From contig NZ_NOZR01000031.1 in the NCBI RefSeq assembly GCF_002250655.1, positions 1 through 64,000 on the forward strand: DNA of 64,000 nt, read 5' to 3'. The notes beneath the pieces are model-generated. The model worked only from the letters and a program-made list of their open reading frames with translations, had not been told where the DNA came from and made no database searches. A program made the position numbers and the translations under genes. The stretch is from Mycolicibacterium sphagni. Its GTDB lineage: Bacteria > Actinomycetota > Actinomycetes > Mycobacteriales > Mycobacteriaceae. Below are positions 54,824-62,086 of this stretch, in pieces. Numbering within the stretch: position 1 is the first letter of the stretch; the number at the start of each line of letters is the position of its first letter.

Positions 54824-56596
54824 CGCTCGACCCTCGAACTGCAGACGGCACAGCTGCGCATACGTTCCGCCCCGGCCCAACAGGTCGCCGTGGCTGCCCT
54901 CTTCTGACACCACGCCGTCCTCGATGACGACGATCTTGTCGGCACTGCGCAGTGTGCTGAGGCGATGGGCGATGGTGACCACAGTGCGGCCTTCCATCAA
55001 CCGTTCGAGGGCCTCGATCACGAGGTGTTCGGATTCCGCGTCCAGCGCTGCGGTCGGCTCGTCGAGGACGAGGATGGGGTTGTCCCGGATCAGCGCCCGA
55101 GCAATCCCGATCCGCTGACGTTGCCCACCGGACAGTGTCGACCCGCGATCGCCGACCACGGTGTCGTAGCCGTCGGGCATGCGGCTGATGAACTCGTGCG
55201 CGTTGGCGAGTTCGGCGGCGCGGATGATCTCGGGCTCCGTCGCGTCCGGCCGGCCGAACGCGATATTGCTTCTGATGGATCCGCGAAGCAGCACCGTGTC
55301 CTGGAGCACGAAGCCGATCTGGCTACGCAGGCCGCGCAGCCGGTAGTCGCGAACGTCGACGCCGTCGATGAAGATCTGTCCGGCGTCGGGGTCACGAAAA
55401 CGCGGAATGAGGCTGACGACAGTCGATTTGCCGCTCCCGGTCGGCCCGACGATACCGACCATCTGGCCCGGGCTGATCGTGAACGTCACGTCCCGCAATA
55501 CCGGGACGCCGGGCCGGTAGCCAAAAGCCACATGGGAGAATGTGATACCGCCGCGTAACGGCGGCGGTACCTTTGCGTCCGGCCGGTCGGCAATGACCTC
55601 GTCGGCCTGGAAGACAGCCTCGACGCGCTCCAGCGATACCGCCACTTGCGCAAAGGTATTGGCCATCTCGGCGAGGTCACGCACCGGTTGGAAAAACCTG
55701 GCCAAGTAGGCGAGGAAGATCGTCAGCGCGCCGATAGTCATGACACCGGCCATGATCAGCAGCGAGCCACGCCACAACACCAGGCCGGTGCACAGCGCCA
55801 CCGCCAAGGCGATGACCGGCGAGATCACCGACGACCGGCGGCGGGCTTGGAGCCAGGCCGTCATCGTCCGCGTGGTGGCATTGCGAACCTGTTGTTCCTG
55901 GTGATCCTCGCGGCCGAAGGCCTGCACTACCTGGATCATCTGCAGCCCCTCCTGCAGCGTGGCCACCAGATCCGACTGCTGCATCCGCACTTCTTTGACC
56001 GCGTCCCGCACGGCCCTGTTGACGCGCAGCACGAAGATCGCCAGGAACGGCACGACCGTCAGCGCGATGAGCGTGAAATCCCAACGGCACAAGAACATGA
56101 CGACGACGATCCCGAACACCGTCAGGGTGTTGGTGAAGATGTTGAGGGTGGACACCGAGGCGAATCCTTGGATCGTCTGGACGTCACTGGTGAGGGTGCT
56201 GACGATGGCCCCGATCCGGTTCGCATCGTAGTAGGCCAGCGAAAGTCGTTGCAGCTGTTGGTAGAGGCGCAGCCGCAAATCGTTTCCGATGCGCTGGCTC
56301 AGGCCTTCGGTGAGGTAGTTGCCCGCATACATCGCCGCGCCCGCCGTGACGGCGATGAGCACGGTCCCGATTCCGGCGGCCGCCGCGATATGCGCCTTGC
56401 TGCCCAACTGCGACAGAATCGCGTTGATCCAGAAGAACTGGCGGTGCGTGCCGATGACGTTGTCGATGACGATCTTGAGGGGCCAGGGCGCGGCCAGTGT
56501 CATCACGATCTGCACCAGCATCGTGGCCAGGATCAGTGCCATCGTCACCCGGTGCGGGCGCAACACGTCTCGTAGCAACGGCGGGACGATCATCAC
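54806..56596 (-). CDS. ABC exporter, fused membrane and ATPase domains
   Basis: A 596-residue type IV ABC half-transporter: six hydrophobic segments (residues ~15-310), then an ATPase domain with Walker A IVGPTGSGKSTVV, signature STLSGGQRQRIGIARAL and Walker B ILVLDEPTAALD, plus the H-loop IAHRLS. It probably works as a homodimer exporting a lipid, drug or peptide; no partner half-transporter is adjacent. ATG at 56596 overlaps the upstream secreted-protein stop by four bases. Substrate unknown. Confidence 0.9.
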   Translation of the reverse strand: MMIVPPLLRDVLRPHRVTMALILATMLVQIVMTLAAPWPLKIVIDNVIGTHRQFFWINAILSQLGSKAHIAAAAGIGTVLIAVTAGAAMYAGNYLTEGLSQRIGNDLRLRLYQQLQRLSLAYYDANRIGAIVSTLTSDVQTIQGFASVSTLNIFTNTLTVFGIVVVMFLCRWDFTLIALTVVPFLAIFVLRVNRAVRDAVKEVRMQQSDLVATLQEGLQMIQVVQAFGREDHQEQQVRNATTRTMTAWLQARRRSSVISPVIALAVALCTGLVLWRGSLLIMAGVMTIGALTIFLAYLARFFQPVRDLAEMANTFAQVAVSLERVEAVFQADEVIADRPDAKVPPPLRGGITFSHVAFGYRPGVPVLRDVTFTISPGQMVGIVGPTGSGKSTVVSLIPRFRDPDAGQIFIDGVDVRDYRLRGLRSQIGFVLQDTVLLRGSIRSNIAFGRPDATEPEIIRAAELANAHEFISRMPDGYDTVVGDRGSTLSGGQRQRIGIARALIRDNPILVLDEPTAALDAESEHLVIEALERLMEGRTVVTIAHRLSTLRSADKIVVIEDGVVSEEGSHGDLLGRGGTYAQLCRLQFEGRAARDRP

Positions 56597-57174
56597 CCGT
56601 CCGCCTGAGGGGCCGGCGGTGGATCGATGGGTGACAGCGAGATCGGCAGCAAGTGGGTGCCCGGTCCTTCGCCGGGGCAGCCGGTGCCACCGATGACGAG
56701 GGTCCGCTCACCGAAGAAGCCGCCGTCGGGGTTCGGGATCCAGTAGTCCGAGCGAGTGGCCTGGACGGCACTTTTGGGGTCGGTGCGATCGCAGAAGTAG
56801 GGATACTCGCCGCTGGTCTCCCACCGGTCGATGTTCCACCGATATTCGTATGCCACGGGTGCGCCCGGATTGCGGGCGTGGTCGCCGGCATTGTCCATGG
56901 TCGCCACGCACCCGTTCACATCGCAGTGAGTGCTGAACGAGACGGGCACCGTGATCGGATTCATCGGGGTCGGCGCACCGTTGAACGTCTGCCGCGAGAA
57001 GTCGATGAACAGGTTGTAGTACCCGTTCAGCGGCGGGGGTTCGGCGCCATCGGCATGGGCGACCGGCGACACGATCGACATGATCGACATGATCGACATG
57101 ATCGACATGATCGACATCGCGCTAACAGCCACGGCGCTCACGAGATTCAGTCTCATCGTGTGTGCGTAACACAT
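56593..57174 (-). CDS. Secreted hypothetical protein with MSI-repeat signal peptide
   Basis: A 193-residue exported protein. ATG at 57174 has GAGG five bases upstream. The N-terminus is a signal peptide that contains five MSI units encoded by a 9-bp repeat and ends in PVAHA before DG. The mature part is Cys-containing (HCDVNGC, FCDRT, GTGCPG) with DGYY/NGYYNLFIDFSRQTF-like motifs, resembling small secreted mycobacterial proteins of about 170 residues. It precedes the ABC exporter with overlapping stop/start, so it may be linked to it. Confidence 0.68.
   Translation of the reverse strand: MCYAHTMRLNLVSAVAVSAMSIMSIMSIMSIMSIVSPVAHADGAEPPPLNGYYNLFIDFSRQTFNGAPTPMNPITVPVSFSTHCDVNGCVATMDNAGDHARNPGAPVAYEYRWNIDRWETSGEYPYFCDRTDPKSAVQATRSDYWIPNPDGGFFGERTLVIGGTGCPGEGPGTHLLPISLSPIDPPPAPQADG
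57072..57116. repeat. Five 9-bp tandem repeats in a signal peptide
   Basis: Four exact copies of TGATCGACA (57081-57116) follow one near-copy (57072-57080, CGATCGACA). On the minus strand they encode successive Met-Ser-Ile units in the hydrophobic core of the signal peptide of the secreted protein at 56593-57174. Copy changes would stay in frame. Confidence 0.9.
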
Positions 57175-57368
57175 CAATACCTCGTGGGTAGCCGGATAGG
57201 CTGATCGCCCGGGAAATGCATTGCCGCCGTGGCGAGTACCTTTACCGCCGTCGCAGTGATCACTCCCGCCACAGCAAGCGACATCGGCCCGCCCCTTCCT
57301 AGGGGCCGCCTTCGTTGGCGGACTGCTCCGGTTCACGAGGAGAGGCCCGATATGGTTCACAGTTCAGA

Positions 57369-57384
57369 AGTGATCTACATCACA
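57369..57384. promoter_or_regulatory. CRP-like site upstream of the secreted-protein gene
   Basis: AGTGATCTACATCACA fits TGTGA-N6-TCACA with one mismatch. It lies 195 bases upstream of the secreted protein's start and just past the stop of the membrane gene at 57390. Function is inferred from the motif only. Confidence 0.3.
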
Positions 57385-57389
57385 TTAAG

Positions 57390-57755
57390 TCAGCCACCGA
57401 CTCCATTGTCCAGACCGAGATGATTGGTGAAATACCAAGGGATGCCGACCCATTGGGCCAGCACGACGAGTACCAGCGCGACCATGCCGGCGACAAGCGC
57501 ACCGGTGCGCGCGCGGGCACTCATCGGCGAGACCGCCAGCAACAGGAACAGGACAAAGAATCCGATTTCGACCCACGTCAGCACCCGCTTGGGTGTCGCT
57601 GCCGCGAGGTCGTAGTCGGTGAAGTGGGAGTCAGGGAAGCCGGCGAGGTAGAGATCGGAGCCGGCGATGAGCGCCAGCAGCAGCGCGGCGACTGCGCACA
57701 GCCCGCACGCCACCCGCGTCACGACGGGCGAGTGCTGTCCAGAGTTTTCCGGCAC
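57390..57755 (-). CDS. Small membrane hypothetical protein
   Basis: A 121-residue protein with three or four hydrophobic segments (VACGLCAVAALLLALIAG, VEIGFFVLFLLLAVSP, GALVAGMVALVLVVLAQWVG) and a soluble loop of about 25 residues between the first two. No family recognised. It lies 27 bases after the hydrolase-like gene on the same strand and may be co-transcribed with it. Confidence 0.6.
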   Translation of the reverse strand: MPENSGQHSPVVTRVACGLCAVAALLLALIAGSDLYLAGFPDSHFTDYDLAAATPKRVLTWVEIGFFVLFLLLAVSPMSARARTGALVAGMVALVLVVLAQWVGIPWYFTNHLGLDNGVGG

Positions 57756-57782
57756 ATGCGAATTATGGCGCAGAGCGCCCCG

Positions 57783-59231
57783 TCACATACTGCGTTGCCA
57801 GGATCGATACACGACCCGGCCCACCGTTGCCGGGTCCGGCTCGGGCGCGGTCATTGAGGTGTCGATCCCCGAATAGTTATCAAGGGCAAGCACTTCGCGA
57901 AGGTGGAAGGCCACGTCGCCCTCGGCATCGCGGTCAGGGCGCTTGAAATACTGGTTCTGCGCGGCTCCCGGTCGTAACCGTTCGGGCAGATTCCCGGTAA
58001 CCGCGATCTCGCGAATGCCCGGCCCGAACAACGGCCGAAGCACACCCCCGAACCAGTCACCGCGAATGCTGCCACGGTGCACCGGGAACCAGAGGTTGGT
58101 CCAGCGAGTCACCGCGAACGGCGATTGCGCACCCAGCACAGCGGAATCACCAGAGCTGAAGCTCGCCGGGCCCGGCTCGACGGCATTGACAGGCAACGCC
58201 TCCGACCGGGGTGGACACCGGACCACCACTCCCCTGCGGGTCAGTCGGTCGAAAAGCTCACGCCGCCGATTGTCCGAGCGGCTGAGTCCGCTGAAGATTC
58301 CAGGACGGCCGATGAACAGGTCAGCGAGCGCCATCGTCGTCCCGACTGTTACGAAATCGGTTATCCGCCAAGGATTTCCCTGCATCCTCAGGTCCTGCCA
58401 CAACGCGAACTGCGCGGCCTGGAAATCGTCGAGTGTGCCCTCCCCCGCCAATCCGTCGGCGGCCGACTCGAGGCTGGCCAACGACCCGAGACCATCGGGG
58501 CTCTCAGCCGGTGCCGCACGGAGTTCGTGGGTCTCTTCCCACAGTGTCGTCAGCGCGTCGTAGGCGATGTAGCCGCCGATGCCGTGGCCCACCAAGACAA
58601 TCCGCGCGTAGCGGCCTTGGTGCAGCGTGTGCAACAAATCGACGAGCCCGCCGCGGATCGCCCGCCGGGCCGCATGGGACTCTGGCGCCATCAGGTCGAA
58701 GTAGCGGGCGACGTTGACGAATCCGGTCGTCAGGAAACTCCGGGTCAACGCTCGCGGCGCGGCGCGGAGCACGGCCAGCCCGATCGTCAGAACCACCACG
58801 CTGGTGGCCAGTCCGACGATCCATCCGGCCACCCCGGTGTGCAGGAAGTAGCCGCCCACCACGAACAGCACCACCAGCACCGCGAGCGGAACGAGCACTG
58901 CCAGCCACGCCGCGCGCCAGATGCCGAACAACTGGTCGGGCACGTGGCGCGGTCGGCGGAGGAACACCCGTGCGAGCGCGGCCATGAATCCCGCGTAGCG
59001 ACTACTCGTCATCAGAAACGACGAGTCGTACTCGTAGAGTTCTACGCCCGCCGTGGGCACGACGTAGCGGCGCGCCTCGTAGGAGTCGGTGATCTCGACG
59101 GGTTGGGGGTAGTACGCCCAATGGTCCTCGTCCGACGGCAGAACTGTCCTGGCGAAGTCATCGAAGTTGTCCATGGGGCGGCGCTCGAGCAGACCGTGCA
59201 CGAAAACGACGGCGGTACGTACAGTGTCCAT
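57783..59231 (-). CDS. Membrane alpha/beta-hydrolase-like protein lacking the nucleophile Ser
   Basis: A 482-residue protein with an alpha/beta hydrolase start (TAVVFVHGLLERRPMDNF) and two hydrophobic segments near residues 115-160 (AAWLAVLVPLAVLVVLFVVGG and IVGLATSVVVLTIGLAVL). The expected GxSxG nucleophile elbow is IVLVGHGIGGYIAYDAL, where the Ser is replaced by Gly. ATG at 59231 lies in a duplicated 17-bp segment, so the start is unusual. It may be a non-catalytic hydrolase-fold protein or use another residue. Function unknown. Confidence 0.65.
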   Translation of the reverse strand: MDTVRTAVVFVHGLLERRPMDNFDDFARTVLPSDEDHWAYYPQPVEITDSYEARRYVVPTAGVELYEYDSSFLMTSSRYAGFMAALARVFLRRPRHVPDQLFGIWRAAWLAVLVPLAVLVVLFVVGGYFLHTGVAGWIVGLATSVVVLTIGLAVLRAAPRALTRSFLTTGFVNVARYFDLMAPESHAARRAIRGGLVDLLHTLHQGRYARIVLVGHGIGGYIAYDALTTLWEETHELRAAPAESPDGLGSLASLESAADGLAGEGTLDDFQAAQFALWQDLRMQGNPWRITDFVTVGTTMALADLFIGRPGIFSGLSRSDNRRRELFDRLTRRGVVVRCPPRSEALPVNAVEPGPASFSSGDSAVLGAQSPFAVTRWTNLWFPVHRGSIRGDWFGGVLRPLFGPGIREIAVTGNLPERLRPGAAQNQYFKRPDRDAEGDVAFHLREVLALDNYSGIDTSMTAPEPDPATVGRVVYRSWQRSM

Positions 59232-59259
59232 GCTCAATCGTCGTCCATGCTCAATCGTC
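59226..59259. repeat. 17-bp tandem duplication of a start codon region
   Basis: GTCCATGCTCAATCGTC occurs twice without a gap (59226-59242 and 59243-59259). On the minus strand each copy has TTGAGCATGGAC, so the hydrolase-like gene's ATG is present twice. The upstream copy, ten bases from AGGAGG, opens a frame of only four codons ending in TGA, and the second copy starts the full gene. Confidence 0.88.
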
Positions 59260-59338
59260 CTCCTGGGACTTGCGGCGAGCAGGTTAGCACTTTGCCAAAA
59301 CGGCCACAGCCCACTTACGGCCAGGCGCACGATAGGCC

Positions 59339-60703
59339 ATGGCCGATATCGACTTCTGCGTGGTCGGCGCCGGCTTTGCCGGGCTGACCGCCGCACTGCG
59401 ACTCCGACAAGCGGGCCGGTCGGTGGCCCTACTGGAAGCCCGCGACCGAGTCGGTGGGCGTACGTTCACCGTCGAAGGCCCCGAACGCATTTGGATCGAC
59501 CGCGGCGGCGCGTGGATCGGTCCGGGGCAGGACGCCATTTACGGGCTGATGAAGGAGTTCGGCGTCGGAAGCTACAAGCAGTACATCGACGGCGAGGCCA
59601 TGATGGTCGTCGAGAGCAAGCACTACCGCTACGAGGGCACCATCCCGCTGACGATGAGCCCCTGGGCGGCACTCAACATGGGCGCGGTCTTCCTCGACCT
59701 GACCCGGCTGTGCAAGACGATCCCGCTGGATGCCCCCTGGGAAGCGAAGAACGCCGACAAGCTAGATCGCATCACCTACGCCGAATGGCTCGCCGACCGC
59801 ACGCTGTCCAAACCCGCACACACGTTGCTTGAAGCGGCGATCGCAGGCCTGTACACGTCCGCTGCGTCCGAGACCTCGATGCTGTTCGTGTTGCGGCAGC
59901 TGGCCTCCGGCGGCGGGCCGTCCTTCGTGCTCGGCGTTAAGGACGGGTCCCAGGACTCCCGCATCGTCGGCGGCATGGGTGCGGTCTCCGGTGCCATCGC
60001 CGCCGAGCTGGGGGATTCACTCCAACTGAACACGCCGGTGCGGCGCATCGTCCACGACGACGACGGCGTCACTGTGGAGGCCGACAACACGACCGTGCAC
60101 GCCAGCCGCGTAATCGTGGCCGTGCCGATCGCGATCGCCAGCCAGATTCTGTTCGAGCCGATGCTGCCGGTCGACCGGTCGTTCCTGCACCAGCGCATGC
60201 CCAGCGGCGCCGTCGTCAAGATCAACATCGTCTACGACGAGCCATTCTGGCGGAACGACGGCCTGACCGGCCAGACGTTCGCGCCGGGCACACTGGCGAC
60301 GCTGACCATCGACGCCTCCACCGACCAGCCCAGGCCCGGGGTGATGTGCGTGATCACCGAAGGCGCCGAAGCCCGACGGTATTCCACGATGGACGCCGAC
60401 GAGCGAACCAAAGAAGTGTTGGCCAACCTGGTCGACCGATTCGGCGAAAAAGCCGCCACGCCAGTGGCTTTCCTCGACCAGGACTGGTCGGTAGAGCGGT
60501 ACTCGGGCGGCGGCATGCTCAGCCACTGCCCGCCCGGTGTGCTCACCGAATTCGGGCCTGCCATCACCGAGCCCTGCGGTCGCATCCACTGGGCGGGTAC
60601 CGAAACGTCGGGAGTCATGCACGGCTGGGTCGACGGCGCCGTCCGCTCGGGTGAGCGCGCGGCCAAGGAGGTCATGCAGTGCGAACCAGCAGCGGTTCCC
60701 TGA
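59339..60703 (+). CDS. Flavin-containing amine oxidase
   Basis: A 454-residue FAD-dependent amine oxidase (AofH-like). The N-terminal dinucleotide motif is CVVGAGFAGLTAALRLRQAGR, followed by the E-containing ALLEARDRVGGRTFT and IDRGGAWIGPGQD; the C-terminal FAD segment is IHWAGTETSGVMHGWVDGAVRSGERAA. The product oxidises a primary or secondary amine to an aldehyde with H2O2. It stands alone on this strand. Substrate unknown. Confidence 0.88.
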   Translation: MADIDFCVVGAGFAGLTAALRLRQAGRSVALLEARDRVGGRTFTVEGPERIWIDRGGAWIGPGQDAIYGLMKEFGVGSYKQYIDGEAMMVVESKHYRYEGTIPLTMSPWAALNMGAVFLDLTRLCKTIPLDAPWEAKNADKLDRITYAEWLADRTLSKPAHTLLEAAIAGLYTSAASETSMLFVLRQLASGGGPSFVLGVKDGSQDSRIVGGMGAVSGAIAAELGDSLQLNTPVRRIVHDDDGVTVEADNTTVHASRVIVAVPIAIASQILFEPMLPVDRSFLHQRMPSGAVVKINIVYDEPFWRNDGLTGQTFAPGTLATLTIDASTDQPRPGVMCVITEGAEARRYSTMDADERTKEVLANLVDRFGEKAATPVAFLDQDWSVERYSGGGMLSHCPPGVLTEFGPAITEPCGRIHWAGTETSGVMHGWVDGAVRSGERAAKEVMQCEPAAVP

Positions 60704-60711
60704 ACCAACCG

Positions 60712-61359
60712 CTACCGCGGCGGGTCGCCCTTCCACTGAAAGCTGTTGATGTACCTGCCTAAATCCTGGGCGAGTTGCAAGTTGGCACCCGACGGCAGGC
60801 TAGGTCCGTCGCCGGGCCGGAACGGCCGGAACGGGCGGTACGGGCCGATCGCGGCGCCGTAGCCGAGTTGATAGCCCACTGTCGCTTTCGGCAGAACGTA
60901 GGCCACGGTCGCGTCGGGCTGCTTCTCGTGCAGCAGGTCGTCGACAACCTGCTCTGCGCTGCATCCCTTGGCAGGAACACCGAACAGCTCCATCGTGCCG
61001 CCGTCACCGCCGGTGAAGACCGCGTTGACGCCGTCGTCCTCTTTGGAGATCGTGTAGGCCGTCCCGGGTCCCGGGACGGCCACCGACCACGAGCCGTCGG
61101 CCGGCGAGAAGCGCGGATTGGCTTGCACCGGAATGCCGGTCGGTGGCTGGCCGCAGTCCGGCGGGCAGGCGTATTGAACCGGCGGGGCGGCGGCCAGGAG
61201 CGACGCCGCAGTCGTCGCACCGACTATCACGACCAATCCCGCGATCATCGGGATCAGCAGCCGCCGCAGCGATGTGTACGGCACCGGCCGCGCCTCATAT
61301 GCCCCCGCCAGCAGCGAGTAGCCAGGCACCAGCTCGCGGGACACCGACGGCGCGCTCAT
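60712..61359 (-). CDS. Membrane-anchored hypothetical protein
   Basis: A 215-residue product starting at ATG 61359, which overlaps the preceding stop by four bases. One hydrophobic segment (LLIPMIAGLVVIVGATTAASLLAAA, about residues 32-56) is followed by an outside domain with a Cys pair (YACPPDCGQPP) and a Tyr/Pro/Arg-rich region near the end. No family recognised. It forms an operon with the lipoprotein upstream, and the two may work together at the membrane. Confidence 0.62.
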   Translation of the reverse strand: MSAPSVSRELVPGYSLLAGAYEARPVPYTSLRRLLIPMIAGLVVIVGATTAASLLAAAPPVQYACPPDCGQPPTGIPVQANPRFSPADGSWSVAVPGPGTAYTISKEDDGVNAVFTGGDGGTMELFGVPAKGCSAEQVVDDLLHEKQPDATVAYVLPKATVGYQLGYGAAIGPYRPFRPFRPGDGPSLPSGANLQLAQDLGRYINSFQWKGDPPR

Positions 61360-61877
61360 CGGCCCACCAACTCGGTTCCCGGTATCGGGCGGTCTCGCCG
61401 GCGCGCCTCCCGCGACGAGAGGGACGCGGCCTGCGCGGCAACACCGCACGCGGGGCAGAACGCCATATCGGGGACGACGTGCCCGCAGCTGGGACACAGG
61501 ATGGGCAAGTCGGGTGAGGCGTAGAACTGCTCGCCGGACGGGTTGCGATAGTCGTGCACCGAAACACCCAGCGCGGCGGCGACACTGGCCGGCGGTCCCT
61601 GCAGCACCGCCCACCCGGCACCGGGCTGCCAGCGCACCGACAAGCCGTGGGCGGCCGCCCATCGCCGCAGCCGGTCCGGGGACTGGGTGTCGCTCAACTC
61701 TGCGGTCAGCTGAACGGTCTCCGCGCGCGAATCGCCGAGGTTCGTCGCCGCCTCCAGCAACACCGCGTAGGGTCCCGTATTCGCTTGCGCCGGAAGCACA
61801 TCAGTGTGTGTCCGCGCCCCGCATCCGGCAAGCGCGAGCACGCCCGCCGACAGCAGGACCAGCACCGTACGAGTCAT
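61356..61877 (-). CDS. Lipoprotein with S53-propeptide-like domain and zinc ribbon
   Basis: A 173-residue lipoprotein with a signal peptide ending LALAGC. The body (TQSPDRLRRWAAAHGLSVRW through WAVLQGPPASVAAALGVSVHDYRNPSGEQFYAS) resembles the pro-kumamolisin activation domain of S53 sedolisin proteases, but the protease domain is absent. It ends with a rubredoxin-like pair CPSCGHVVPDMAFCPACG, a likely zinc ribbon. I chose ATG 61877; GTG 61901 is possible. It is co-translated with the membrane protein at 60712-61359. Confidence 0.58.
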   Translation of the reverse strand: MTRTVLVLLSAGVLALAGCGARTHTDVLPAQANTGPYAVLLEAATNLGDSRAETVQLTAELSDTQSPDRLRRWAAAHGLSVRWQPGAGWAVLQGPPASVAAALGVSVHDYRNPSGEQFYASPDLPILCPSCGHVVPDMAFCPACGVAAQAASLSSREARRRDRPIPGTELVGR

Positions 61878-61989
61878 GGGCGAACCGAACCTATAGTGCA
61901 CTGATGTGCGGTTCGCAGGAATCTTGCCCGCCGAGGACCACCCGACACCCCAGCAGATAACTCATACCGCAGCAGACCCGACGCGTCGC

Positions 61990-62018
61990 TTGACTTGGCT
62001 ACTTACCGGTCCTAACTT
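61990..62018 (+). promoter_or_regulatory. Sigma-A-like promoter of the PGRS gene
   Basis: TTGACT and TAACTT are separated by exactly 17 bases, close to the consensus for the housekeeping sigma factor. The element sits about 70 bases upstream of the GTG start of the PGRS-repeat gene on the same strand. Confidence 0.6.
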
Positions 62019-62086
62019 GTTCCTTGCATCGCGCGAGCCGCTGGCAAACTCCTTGGCCGATCGCGTGGTTGACGTTGGGGGGGAAC

